From Vagococcus fessus (GTDB taxonomy: Bacteria > Bacillota > Bacilli > Lactobacillales > Vagococcaceae), in the NCBI RefSeq assembly GCF_003987565.1, contig NZ_NGJY01000001.1, positions 186,001-250,000 of the forward strand: a stretch of 64,000 nucleotides of DNA. The letters run 5' to 3'. Shown here piece after piece: positions 32,120-41,410 of this stretch (positions within the stretch are counted from its first letter, which is position 1; the number at the start of each line of letters is the position of its first letter). A model generated the notes under the pieces. That model was given only the letters and a program-made list of their open reading frames with translations, was not told the origin of the DNA and did not search any database. The translations under genes and the position numbers were made by a program.

Positions 32120-35100
32120 ATGAAAGAATATCTAAGTGCAAGTAATAAAATTATGATACGCATACCTTTTCAGGATGAAAAATTTAAAAATAAAGCTATA
32201 GATATTTCGAATAATATTGATGAATTAAAAAATAATAAAGTATTTTGTGAACAGTTACTAATAGCTTCAAATTCTTTGTATGAACTACTAATAAAGAGTG
32301 AGTTTAATGAATTAACTTCTAAAAAAAGAAGAAATCTTATTGTTGCTGTGGCAAGTTATATTAATAGATCAGCAACACGAACAACACCTTTTGGGTTATT
32401 TTCAGGTGTAGGATTAATCGATATAAATAATAACCAATTAAATAACCTTGATAAAGAAAATAATATGTTTATTAAACATACCCGAATAGATATAGAGTGG
32501 TTAATGAATTTTATTAAGCAAATTGAGAAAAATCATTATTCAAAATTAAATTTTAGGTTAAATGGAAGCATATATATTATTGGCAATAGAGTTTTTTTAC
32601 CATACAATACGGATTCTCGAACAGATAGAGTAAGTATTAATCTAACAAAACCATTTAAATTACTTTATAGTGTTTTTGATCAGAAAAAAAATTTAAGTTT
32701 TGACAATCTAATAGTTTGTTTACAAAATGAATATCCTTCTCGTGAGATAGAAGTATTTATATCTTATTTGCTCACTCTAGTAGAGAATGAATTTTTAATA
32801 TCGAGTCTCAGACCACCTCTAACCAATACCGATGAGCTAGATTGGGTTATATCGAAACTAAGTGATAATCCAGATTTACTTATGTATAAAGAACTACTAG
32901 TAGGATTACAAGAAGATATTTTGAAATATAGTAAAACAGAAATTGGTGCTGGAATAGATTTATACGAATCTATTTTAGAAAAAATGAAAAATATTAATAA
33001 AATTAAGAGTAAAAGTTATTTACAAGTAGATTGTGAAATAAAAACTAATGCATCGATTTTAATTAAGGAAGATATTCAAGAATTAGAAAATTTCGTATCA
33101 TTTTTACTTAAAATATCAAAAAATAAAAGGAATAAATACTTGGAGGAATTTAAATTAAGGTTTGTAGAAAAGTATGGTGAGTACATAGAGATTCCGATTT
33201 ATGAAGTGTTGGATGAAACACTAGGCATTGGTGCCCCAATGAATTATATGAACCCTAAAAATCGTTATATTTCTTCTTTAGAAAATCACGTTCCAGCAGA
33301 TGATTTAACTGATTATTTCATGAAGAAATATATTGAAGCAATTAAAATGAATACGTCAATTAGTCTAAGTTTAAAAGAAATTACTTTATATTTAAATGTA
33401 AATAATGAGGAACAAAATGATGAAATACTAACTAAAAATTTAGAACTAAATTTTTTAATAAAAACAGTTAAAAAAAATAAAAAGTTTTATTTGGGAACTA
33501 ATATAGGATCCATTAAAGCAGGAAAATCATTTGGAAGATTTTCATATTTTTCGGATTCGTTTTTAGGATTTATGAAGGAGTGCGATTCACAATTTAAAAA
33601 TATAAGTACAGAGGATGTTTGTGAGCTAGTATACTTTCCAAAAGATGTCAGATCAGGAAATGTTACAAGGAATTCTTCGTCAAATATTAAAAATATATCT
33701 TTATATACAAATTCTTATGACGAAAAAAATGAAATTAAAATATCATCTGTTTTAGTAGGGGTAGAAGATAATAAGTTATATCTTCGGAATCTCGCTGACA
33801 ATAAAAAAATAGTTGTAACGAGCAATAATATGCTAAATCCTACTATTTCAGATAACGGTATTCGTTTACTTCAAGAAATATCGTTGCAAGATGAATTATC
33901 TTGGAGTAATTTCGCTTGGAGTGAAATCTATGCTCAATTCTCGTACGTTCCGCAAATCGAATTTGAAAACATTATAATTGATACCGAATTATGGAAAATA
34001 AATAAATATAGTTTAGAACTAACTGATACTAAAGTATCAATAGAAAAATTTGAGAGCCACTTCATAAAACTACAGAAAAAATTACAAATACCAAATATAT
34101 TTTATTTGCAAAGTGCAGATAATAGAATACTTATAGACTTTACTAATCGAGTTTATATAGATTTAATGTATAAAAAATACAAACAATTTGGAGAAATGAT
34201 TTTACGAGGTATAGAAGTTGGGGGAAATTTAAATACTATTTATAGTGGAAAAAGACCAGTTGAAATTGTTGTCCCTTTTTTTAAAACCTCAAAAAGTGAG
34301 GTCAAAATAACAAAAGAGATAAAAATCAATAAAAGTATTCATCAGGACAATAAATTTAATCCGTTTGATGAGTGGATATTTTATAAAATTTATTGTTCAA
34401 ATCAAAATGAGGAGGAAATAATTAAATTAATTAGTGAATTTTTAGAAGAAATTTCTAAAGATTTTCCTATTTTTATCAGTTATTTTATGAGGTACAATGA
34501 CCCATTTCCTCATATAAGATTGAGAATAAAAGCAGAAGCTGATCATCTCTTTGAAATTACTAAAAGATTTAATATTTTTATTTTACCATTACAGAATTTG
34601 AAATTAATTTCAAAATATTTAATCGATACTTATCAACCAGAATTTGAAAGATATGGTGGTAAGGATCAGATGGAACTAGTTGAGAAAGTATTTCAAATTG
34701 ATAGTAGAGTAGTTACTAAATTAATGGTTCTGGATGAAGAAAAAGAAAAAAAGGCTGTAGTTTCAGTACTGCACTACTTAAATTCTTTTGGAATTACTTT
34801 TGAAAATCAATTGTTATTATTAGAGGCTGTGGTAGGTAAAGATAGTTTTAAATTAGAATTTAAAGATAAAAAAAATGAGTATGTAACTAACTTGGACTCT
34901 TATAATAATTGGTACATATTTAAAAAAAATCCGAAAAATAAAGAGCTGATTAGTCTTTTAGATCTACGTAATATAGCAATTCAAGGATATTTGAAATCAT
35001 TATTTGAGAGCAAGCATTTAACAAATAATTTTGAGGATATTATTCTTAGTGTTATTCATTTGCATTGCAATAGATTGTTAGGTACCGATAGGCTTTATGA

Positions 35101-35188
35101 AAAGAAAATTTATTTTTTTGCATGGAGTACTTTAAAAGGACAAAGATATAAACGAAAGATGTTGATAGAAAATGAAACAAATACTTAG
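32120..35188 (+). CDS. lanB: Class I lanthipeptide dehydratase (LanB)
   Basis: At 1022 residues it has the full-length LanB size. The N-terminal glutamylation domain has SATRTTPFGLFSGVGLI (about 89-105). The C-terminal elimination domain (SpaB_C) has FPIFISYFMRYNDPFPHIRL (about 781-800), the conserved RYxDPxxHxRLR block. With glutamyl-tRNA it dehydrates Ser and Thr of the precursor core to Dha and Dhb. It is strongly AT-rich like the rest of the cluster. It overlaps lanT by 17 bases. Confidence 0.95.
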   Translation: MKEYLSASNKIMIRIPFQDEKFKNKAIDISNNIDELKNNKVFCEQLLIASNSLYELLIKSEFNELTSKKRRNLIVAVASYINRSATRTTPFGLFSGVGLIDINNNQLNNLDKENNMFIKHTRIDIEWLMNFIKQIEKNHYSKLNFRLNGSIYIIGNRVFLPYNTDSRTDRVSINLTKPFKLLYSVFDQKKNLSFDNLIVCLQNEYPSREIEVFISYLLTLVENEFLISSLRPPLTNTDELDWVISKLSDNPDLLMYKELLVGLQEDILKYSKTEIGAGIDLYESILEKMKNINKIKSKSYLQVDCEIKTNASILIKEDIQELENFVSFLLKISKNKRNKYLEEFKLRFVEKYGEYIEIPIYEVLDETLGIGAPMNYMNPKNRYISSLENHVPADDLTDYFMKKYIEAIKMNTSISLSLKEITLYLNVNNEEQNDEILTKNLELNFLIKTVKKNKKFYLGTNIGSIKAGKSFGRFSYFSDSFLGFMKECDSQFKNISTEDVCELVYFPKDVRSGNVTRNSSSNIKNISLYTNSYDEKNEIKISSVLVGVEDNKLYLRNLADNKKIVVTSNNMLNPTISDNGIRLLQEISLQDELSWSNFAWSEIYAQFSYVPQIEFENIIIDTELWKINKYSLELTDTKVSIEKFESHFIKLQKKLQIPNIFYLQSADNRILIDFTNRVYIDLMYKKYKQFGEMILRGIEVGGNLNTIYSGKRPVEIVVPFFKTSKSEVKITKEIKINKSIHQDNKFNPFDEWIFYKIYCSNQNEEEIIKLISEFLEEISKDFPIFISYFMRYNDPFPHIRLRIKAEADHLFEITKRFNIFILPLQNLKLISKYLIDTYQPEFERYGGKDQMELVEKVFQIDSRVVTKLMVLDEEKEKKAVVSVLHYLNSFGITFENQLLLLEAVVGKDSFKLEFKDKKNEYVTNLDSYNNWYIFKKNPKNKELISLLDLRNIAIQGYLKSLFESKHLTNNFEDIILSVIHLHCNRLLGTDRLYEKKIYFFAWSTLKGQRYKRKMLIENETNT

Positions 35189-36941
35189 TAGTAATATTAA
35201 AAGGGTTTTAAAAACATTTTATTTGATTTTTTCAGTTAGTAAGAAGCTTTCAATTTTGGTGTTAATACTCACTGTGTTAAGTGGTCTTTCGCCAACAGTT
35301 TCTGTTTTATTGTCTCAATTATTACTAAATAGTTTACAACTTAGAACCAGTGGGATAAAAAATACGATTGGTATTTTCAGTTGCTATATTTTATTTTCAA
35401 TTTTTTCAGATTTAGTAAGTAGTATTAATTCATATTATTCTAACAAACTTCAAATAATATTAAATTATAAACTCAACTATATGGTAATGGAAAAATGTGG
35501 AGAATTATCAATGGAACAATTTGAAAATTCTGATATATATGATCAGATCACGAGATTGGAAAATGATATTTCGACTAAACCTTATCAAACTTTTCAAGCA
35601 ATTCTATCTTTCATATCATCTTTTGTAACCTTAATATCAGTTTCAATCATAGTATTCCTATGGAAACCGTGGGCAATTCTTTTAGTGATGTTAATTCCGT
35701 GTATTTCTGCACTTTACTATTTGAAAATTGGAAAAGAAGAATTTGAAATGAGATACAATCGGAGCAGTAAAGAGAGAGAGAGTTGGTATTTGAGTTACCT
35801 TATGACTCATGATTTTGCATTTAAAGAATTAAAAGTTAATAATCTGAAACATTTTTTTTTAGAAAAGTATTGGGATTTAAAAGAAGAGTTTATAGTACAA
35901 GAAAATATTATTAATAAGAAACAGGGAATAATTTCTGTGTTTTTTAATTTGTTACAAGAAATAGTAAGTTCTATAGTATTAATTTTTGCAATAATTGAAG
36001 CTTTTGAAGGGAAGATTCTTTTGGGGAATTTAACTTCATATATTAAATCTGTAAACATGATTCAAAGTAATACGATGGGAATTATTACTTCCTTATATTC
36101 TATTTATAGTAGTAATCTGTACATGGAATTACTTGATGTTTTTTTGAAATTACCTTCTGATTTGTCAAATGAAGGGGAAGAAATAACACAAATAAAATCT
36201 ATAAAGTTTAAAGATGTATCGTATTCGTATGGTTCAAAAGAGGTATTGCATCATATGAATTTTGAGATTTATAAGGGTGATAAAGTAGCGATAATAGGTG
36301 AAAATGGTTCGGGAAAAACAACTTTCTTAAAGGTGCTAATAGGGTTGTATAGTCCAACTAAGGGAGAAATATATGTTAATGATTTACCATTTAATTCTTT
36401 AAACAAAGAGAAGTATAGTGAGAGAATATCAGTTCTTTTTCAAGATTTTCTAAAGTTGGAAATGAGCGTAATTGATAACATAGCCTTAGGGAAATTTTCT
36501 GATGAGCAGAATCATAATAGGGTAAATAATATTTTAACTGATTTAGATGTTGATTTCTTGAAAGAAGGTAAAAATAGGTATAAATATCTGCTAGATAATC
36601 AATTAGGAAATTGGTTTGATGAAGGACAAGAGTTATCAGGTGGGCAATGGCAAAAAATTGCCTTGGCACGAGCGTACTATAAATCTTGTGATGTGTACTT
36701 TCTTGATGAACCTACTGCTGCTCTAGACACGAAAGCTGCATCTAAAGTATTTGACGATTTCTTTAATATTTCTGAAGAAAAGATTGGTCTTTTTATTACT
36801 CATAAAATAGAGGCTGCTAAAAATGCTAGTAAAATTATTGTACTGGATAACGGTTCAATTGTTGGTGTAGGGACACACAATCAGCTTTTATCTGTTTGTT
36901 CGGTTTACAGAAAACTATATGAAAAAGAAATATCTTATTGA
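35172..36941 (+). CDS. lanT: Lanthipeptide ABC exporter (LanT)
   Basis: This 589-residue half-transporter has six membrane spans in the first ~310 residues. The ATPase has Walker A GENGSGKTT (about 376-384), signature LSGGQWQKIALARA (about 487-500) and Walker B VYFLDEPTAALD (about 507-518). There is no N-terminal C39 peptidase, as expected for class I LanT, so the leader must be removed elsewhere. It exports modified prepeptides through the membrane. It overlaps lanB at its start. Confidence 0.93.
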   Translation: MKQILSSNIKRVLKTFYLIFSVSKKLSILVLILTVLSGLSPTVSVLLSQLLLNSLQLRTSGIKNTIGIFSCYILFSIFSDLVSSINSYYSNKLQIILNYKLNYMVMEKCGELSMEQFENSDIYDQITRLENDISTKPYQTFQAILSFISSFVTLISVSIIVFLWKPWAILLVMLIPCISALYYLKIGKEEFEMRYNRSSKERESWYLSYLMTHDFAFKELKVNNLKHFFLEKYWDLKEEFIVQENIINKKQGIISVFFNLLQEIVSSIVLIFAIIEAFEGKILLGNLTSYIKSVNMIQSNTMGIITSLYSIYSSNLYMELLDVFLKLPSDLSNEGEEITQIKSIKFKDVSYSYGSKEVLHHMNFEIYKGDKVAIIGENGSGKTTFLKVLIGLYSPTKGEIYVNDLPFNSLNKEKYSERISVLFQDFLKLEMSVIDNIALGKFSDEQNHNRVNNILTDLDVDFLKEGKNRYKYLLDNQLGNWFDEGQELSGGQWQKIALARAYYKSCDVYFLDEPTAALDTKAASKVFDDFFNISEEKIGLFITHKIEAAKNASKIIVLDNGSIVGVGTHNQLLSVCSVYRKLYEKEISY

Positions 36942-36954
36942 AAGGAGACGTATC

Positions 36955-38271
36955 ATGAATGATATAGATAAATATATAAAGAGTGTAGCTTTGAAATTAA
37001 GAGATTTTGATTATATAGAGACGGTTTTATTAGAGAAAGAAAATTTTTTGAATTATTCAGGGAATAAGATATTCCCCAGTGACCCAGTAACAATGAGTCA
37101 TGGACTACCAGGATTGTGTCTTCTCTATGCAGAATTGGATAGGCAATATCCAGAGGAAGGCTGGATGGAGTATTGTGATATATATATACAAAAATTAGTG
37201 GAAATAGTAAAACAAACTAAAATCGAAGATTCTTCACTATTTTCTGGATTATGTGGAATTTGTTTAGCTATTGGTGAAAGTTCGAATAATGGAAAGTTTT
37301 ATAGAAAGTTTAAAAGTAGTGTAGACGAATTTTTAAAAAAGCTTGTTCAAGATAAACTTAACGTTATTAATTCAGAAAAAAATACTATAATATTCGAATA
37401 TGATACGATGCAAGGCTTAGCAGGTATTCTTAATTATATGTTGTTAGATAATTTAAACAAAAAATATTTTAGAGAAGAAATAGAAGTCATTCTTAAATAT
37501 TTTATTAGATTATCTAGTAAGTCTAACTATAAAGGGAATGACATTCCGCATTGGCGTATTGATTCTAAAGATTTGTTTTTAGAGGAAGAAAAAAAACTAT
37601 TTCCTGAAGGGGCTATTAACCTAGGAGTATCTCATGGTATTTCAGGTCCATTAATTGTTATGTCCAAAGCTCTTGAGTCTGATATAAATGTTGATGGTCT
37701 TAGAGGATCAATATTATCGATAACAGAGCTATTAATAACTAAAATGGATGTTACGTATAAAAATTGGCCTAGTATGGTTGATATTCGTGATATAGCCAAT
37801 AATGAGAGAATATATGAAAATAGTAGGGATGCTTGGTGTTATGGTAGGCCCGGAGTTGCCTTCGCCTTATTAAAAGCATCCCAGGCACTAAATGATAAGG
37901 AAATTTTGGGTATAGCTTGTGAATCTATGTTATCTGGTATTCATACTGAAATGGGTTTAATATCGCCAACTTTTTGTCATGGATATATCGGTGTATCGTA
38001 TATTTACAAAAAATTCTTTGAGCTTACCAGTATCAAGGAATTTGATTATGAGTATCGTAGGTTACTTGAAGAAACTTTATTTTTTTATGATGAAAACTTA
38101 CCATTCTGTTACCCTAATTTGGAGAATAATTTAAATGAAGAGAACTATCAAATAAAAAAAATAATAAATAGTATGGGTATATTAGATGGAGTAGTGGGAA
38201 TATTACTTCCTTTATTGTCTATGTTGGGTGATAAAAAAACAAATTGGGATGCGGTTTTTTTACTTAACTAG
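36955..38271 (+). CDS. lanC: Lanthipeptide cyclase (LanC)
   Basis: ATG 36955 follows GAAAGGAG; a longer frame from within lanT lacks a site. The 438-residue protein has the LanC zinc ligands Cys295 (WCYGRPG) and Cys341-His342 (FCHGYIGVSY), and the GVSHGISGP block (about 224-232) with a conserved His. It catalyses addition of Cys thiols to Dha/Dhb to form thioether rings. It follows lanT directly and precedes the two-component genes. Confidence 0.94.
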   Translation: MNDIDKYIKSVALKLRDFDYIETVLLEKENFLNYSGNKIFPSDPVTMSHGLPGLCLLYAELDRQYPEEGWMEYCDIYIQKLVEIVKQTKIEDSSLFSGLCGICLAIGESSNNGKFYRKFKSSVDEFLKKLVQDKLNVINSEKNTIIFEYDTMQGLAGILNYMLLDNLNKKYFREEIEVILKYFIRLSSKSNYKGNDIPHWRIDSKDLFLEEEKKLFPEGAINLGVSHGISGPLIVMSKALESDINVDGLRGSILSITELLITKMDVTYKNWPSMVDIRDIANNERIYENSRDAWCYGRPGVAFALLKASQALNDKEILGIACESMLSGIHTEMGLISPTFCHGYIGVSYIYKKFFELTSIKEFDYEYRRLLEETLFFYDENLPFCYPNLENNLNEENYQIKKIINSMGILDGVVGILLPLLSMLGDKKTNWDAVFLLN

Positions 38272-38292
38272 ATAATATAAGGAGATAATTTT

Positions 38293-38979
38293 ATGAAAGA
38301 AATTTTATATGTTGATGATGATATGCAAATTACAACATTGGTCAAACAGTATTTAGAGATGTACGACTATCACGTAACGATAGTGTCTTCTTTTCAGGGA
38401 TTAAGAGAGATAGATTTAAATATATTTGGCTTGATGTTACTAGATGTCATGTTACCTGCTATTAATGGAATTGAGATCTGTCAACGTATTCGAGAGTCAG
38501 TATCTTATCCCATAATTTTTATTAGTGCACTTGGCTTAGAGGAAGATATTATCTGTGGTCTAGAAAGTGGTGGTGATGATTATGTGACAAAGCCATTTAG
38601 TTTAAAACAATTAAAAGTAAAAATTGATAGTCACTTGAGAAGAGAGCACAGACAACATACACCTAAAAAAATAATTCAAACGCAAAATATCAGTTTAAAT
38701 AAAGAAAGAAAAGAGATTAGTATAAATAATAACGTGGTAATATTTCCTAAAAAAGAATATTTGATTATTGAGAAATTAATGGAAAATAGTGGGCATGTAT
38801 TAAGTAAGGAACAGATTTTTGAGGCGATATGGGGATTTGATAGTAATAGTAGTACTAATACAGTTACCGAACATATAAAGAAAATAAGATTTAAACTAAC
38901 TAAATATGATGAGGATTTTTCATATATCCAAACAAAATATGGATTAGGCTATAGTTGGGAGCCTAAAATTGAAAAATAA
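38293..38979 (+). CDS. lanR: Response regulator of the lanthipeptide cluster (LanR, OmpR family)
   Basis: This 228-residue protein has a receiver domain with acidic pocket DDD (about 8-10), phospho-acceptor Asp51 (MLLDVMLP) and KPF at about 98-100. A winged-helix DNA-binding domain follows, about 130-225. The start follows AAGGAG. It overlaps the kinase gene. By analogy with NisR it would activate the precursor promoter, here probably via the inverted repeat at 31571-31613 (inference). Confidence 0.92.
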   Translation: MKEILYVDDDMQITTLVKQYLEMYDYHVTIVSSFQGLREIDLNIFGLMLLDVMLPAINGIEICQRIRESVSYPIIFISALGLEEDIICGLESGGDDYVTKPFSLKQLKVKIDSHLRREHRQHTPKKIIQTQNISLNKERKEISINNNVVIFPKKEYLIIEKLMENSGHVLSKEQIFEAIWGFDSNSSTNTVTEHIKKIRFKLTKYDEDFSYIQTKYGLGYSWEPKIEK

Positions 38980-40363
38980 CTATTCTCTTAAACGTTCTTT
39001 TAGCTCATTGGTTGTTAAAGTAGTACTAGCCACTGTTGTATCAGTACTTGTTGTTAGTGCGGGTTGGTTAATTTGGTTAACTGTATTTCCTCGAACGTAC
39101 TACAGTAAAACCTACTCAACGACATTTTTAGATACTGTAGAAAAACAATTACCGCACTTATTATCAGGCGAGGAATGTAGCATCTCTAATAAAGATTCTA
39201 GATTCCAGTATCTGATAGTGAGTGAGGATGAAATTAAACTAAAAAGTAAAGACTTTCCTTTAGAAGAGATAGAATTAAACAAAACATCTAGTGGAACTCA
39301 CGCATTTGTAAAAGATAATAAGATGTATTCTTTTAAGGTATTTGAGAAGTATCCGACTGTAAAAGTATTAATGATATTCCCAGCTTTTTCTACTGGAAAA
39401 CCGCTCATCGATGACATCAGTATAGGGCTACAATATATCTTAGTAACAAGTCCATTTGTATTTTTTATTATATTTCTTAGTTATTTTACAACAAGTTTAT
39501 ATAAAGAGATTCGTACAAAATTTAAACGAGTAGAGCACCATTTAAAAGAAATAGAAGAAGGAAATCTGGTAACACCAGTCCCTCATTTCAATGATAAAGA
39601 ATTTGGTGAATTATCAAGACAAATCAATAAGATGAGAATTGAATTGAAGGAGTTATTAGATGATTCTCAAAGAAAAGCAACTATTCAGAAACACTTATTT
39701 TCTTCGATTGCACATGATGTAAAAACCCCGCTAACTATTATAAATGCCGAGACGGAATTAATAGAATTGTGTTCAATTGATACTATAGTTGATGAACGGT
39801 GCAGCGTTATTATATCAGAAGTATCGAGAGTGGATCAGTTGTTAACAGAACTTCTTAAAATAACACGTTTAAATACTGAGAGTTACACGTTAAATTTTTC
39901 AGAAGTGGACTGTGTTTCTAGCTTACACGAAACTCTATTAGAGTTTTCGTCACTAGCTAATAAAAAAGAGGTTAGCTTTCGAGAGAAATACGAAAATGAT
40001 AACGGTAAAGTGTACGGTGATCGATTAATGCTAACTAGAATTATGCAAAATATTTTATCAAATGCACTCGAGCATGTAGATAGAGGTGGAGAAATTGTGT
40101 GTTCCGTGGTATGTCAACCTACAGAAACAGTCCTAACTATTAGTAATACGGGCTCACTCTTTTCGGATGATTATTTAGAGCAAGGTGTTGTCCCTTTTTA
40201 TTCTGATGAAATTCAAAGGGAAAAAGAACATTTTGGGTTGGGTTTATATATGTCAGAGTTGATGGTAAAGAAAATGAAAGGCTCGTTGTTTATTAAAAAT
40301 GAAAACCAACGTGCTACGGTATGTATAGTGTTGAAAAAAGTGAAGACAGGTGATGAAATATGA
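38969..40363 (+). CDS. lanK: Sensor histidine kinase (LanK)
   Basis: TTG start, overlapping lanR by 11 bases; 464 residues. Two membrane spans (about 13-35 and 153-178) flank a ~115-residue extracellular sensor. HAMP-like linker, H-box SIAHDVKTPLT with His249, then N, G and HATPase motifs (ILSNALEHVDRGGE, HFGLGLYMSELM). The layout matches NisK-type kinases that sense the mature lantibiotic and start autoinduction. The stop overlaps the next gene's ATG. Confidence 0.92.
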   Translation: MKNNYSLKRSFSSLVVKVVLATVVSVLVVSAGWLIWLTVFPRTYYSKTYSTTFLDTVEKQLPHLLSGEECSISNKDSRFQYLIVSEDEIKLKSKDFPLEEIELNKTSSGTHAFVKDNKMYSFKVFEKYPTVKVLMIFPAFSTGKPLIDDISIGLQYILVTSPFVFFIIFLSYFTTSLYKEIRTKFKRVEHHLKEIEEGNLVTPVPHFNDKEFGELSRQINKMRIELKELLDDSQRKATIQKHLFSSIAHDVKTPLTIINAETELIELCSIDTIVDERCSVIISEVSRVDQLLTELLKITRLNTESYTLNFSEVDCVSSLHETLLEFSSLANKKEVSFREKYENDNGKVYGDRLMLTRIMQNILSNALEHVDRGGEIVCSVVCQPTETVLTISNTGSLFSDDYLEQGVVPFYSDEIQREKEHFGLGLYMSELMVKKMKGSLFIKNENQRATVCIVLKKVKTGDEI

Positions 40364-40980
40364 AGGAAATAAAAAGTATTACGATAATAGTAATGTTAGT
40401 ATTTCTTACAGTAGTTCCGATATCCAATGTAACAGCTATATCAACAACGGGCTCAATAGAGTATTGGGTGACACCTAAAGTTGTACATATAAAAAATGAT
40501 GAGTTTTTAAAGACCTATTTATCTCAGGATTACTGTAGAAATACAACACAAATGGTATGTGATTCTAAAAATAAATACAAATTAATTTATGATTCCGAGA
40601 TAGCCATTACAGATCAATCAATGGGAATCGAAATAATTGGACATGTTTTTACAGATGCAGTATCTAAGTATCTTCCAAAATGGTTGGCAATAATTATTCA
40701 AAATCATACTGCTGTTATTGATTCTGGAGAGAGTTCTGTGGATAAGGATCGTTGGATTTGGGATTCGATTTCAGTAGTTTTGGGACATTATAATGAAATT
40801 ATCTTGGCCGATAAAAGAAATAAATATATAACAAGTGAGAGTATTGTAGACATTATATATAATACTAATATAAATAGGACAGTAATTAGGTTAGATAGAG
40901 AAATAATGCTGAAAGTGGTCAATGATATACGAATTAACGAGATAAACCCAATTTTATTAAATGATTTTGTAATACATTAG
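40360..40980 (+). CDS. Secreted protein of unknown function at the end of the lan operon
   Basis: This 206-residue protein overlaps lanK (ATGA). An N-terminal signal peptide (IKSITIIVMLVFLTVVPISN, cleavage likely near TAIS) has no lipobox cysteine, so it should be secreted or loosely attached rather than a LanI-type lipoprotein. The mature part contains two cysteines (DYCRNTTQMVC) that could form a disulfide. I recognise no family. Position suggests a role in immunity, sensing or processing; nothing in it looks like a subtilisin-type LanP protease. Confidence 0.65.
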   Translation: MKEIKSITIIVMLVFLTVVPISNVTAISTTGSIEYWVTPKVVHIKNDEFLKTYLSQDYCRNTTQMVCDSKNKYKLIYDSEIAITDQSMGIEIIGHVFTDAVSKYLPKWLAIIIQNHTAVIDSGESSVDKDRWIWDSISVVLGHYNEIILADKRNKYITSESIVDIIYNTNINRTVIRLDREIMLKVVNDIRINEINPILLNDFVIH

Positions 40981-41130
40981 TCTGATAAAAATAAAGAAAT
41001 ATTTATTTAATATCTTTTTTTAAAGTGTTTGTATCATGCTAATTAAATACAAATAGACTTTATAAATAAGTGATACTATAAAGTCTCAAGAAAAAATATT
41101 AATGTGGTATAACTATGGTATTATTAATTA

Positions 41131-41162
41131 AAAAAGAGCGCTTTAATTAGCGGTCTTTTTTG
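41131..41162 (+). terminator. Terminator between the lan operon and the conflict locus
   Basis: AAAAAGAGCGCT and AGCGGTCTTTTTT form an imperfect stem followed by T residues. Confidence 0.65.
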
Positions 41163-41209
41163 GTATACTAAAGTAAATAACTTAAGAAGCTTAATGAGGG
41201 AAGTGCGTG

Positions 41210-41410
41210 ATGAATATAGGTGAAATAGTTTACTATAGATATCATAAAGTAGAAATAGTAGAAATTGATTATGAATTCAAATTAACATTAATTAAATTTA
41301 TGGAAAATCAAAAAATTGAGTTTTTAAGTTCTAATCAATTATCTGATGCTCCAATTAATGAAAGTTTCATCTCAATAAAATTACTTGAAGGAGATAGGGA
41401 ATGGTTTTAG
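41210..41410 (+). CDS. Small protein, first gene of the ABC-three-component-like locus
   Basis: ATG 41210 follows GAGGGA; 66 residues, beginning MNIGEIVYYRYHKVEIVEID and probably beta-rich (SH3-like barrel guess). It overlaps the next gene by 10 bases, so it belongs to the operon. I recognise no family; possible roles are a regulator or a structural partner of the nuclease-fold protein. Confidence 0.6.
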   Translation: MNIGEIVYYRYHKVEIVEIDYEFKLTLIKFMENQKIEFLSSNQLSDAPINESFISIKLLEGDREWF

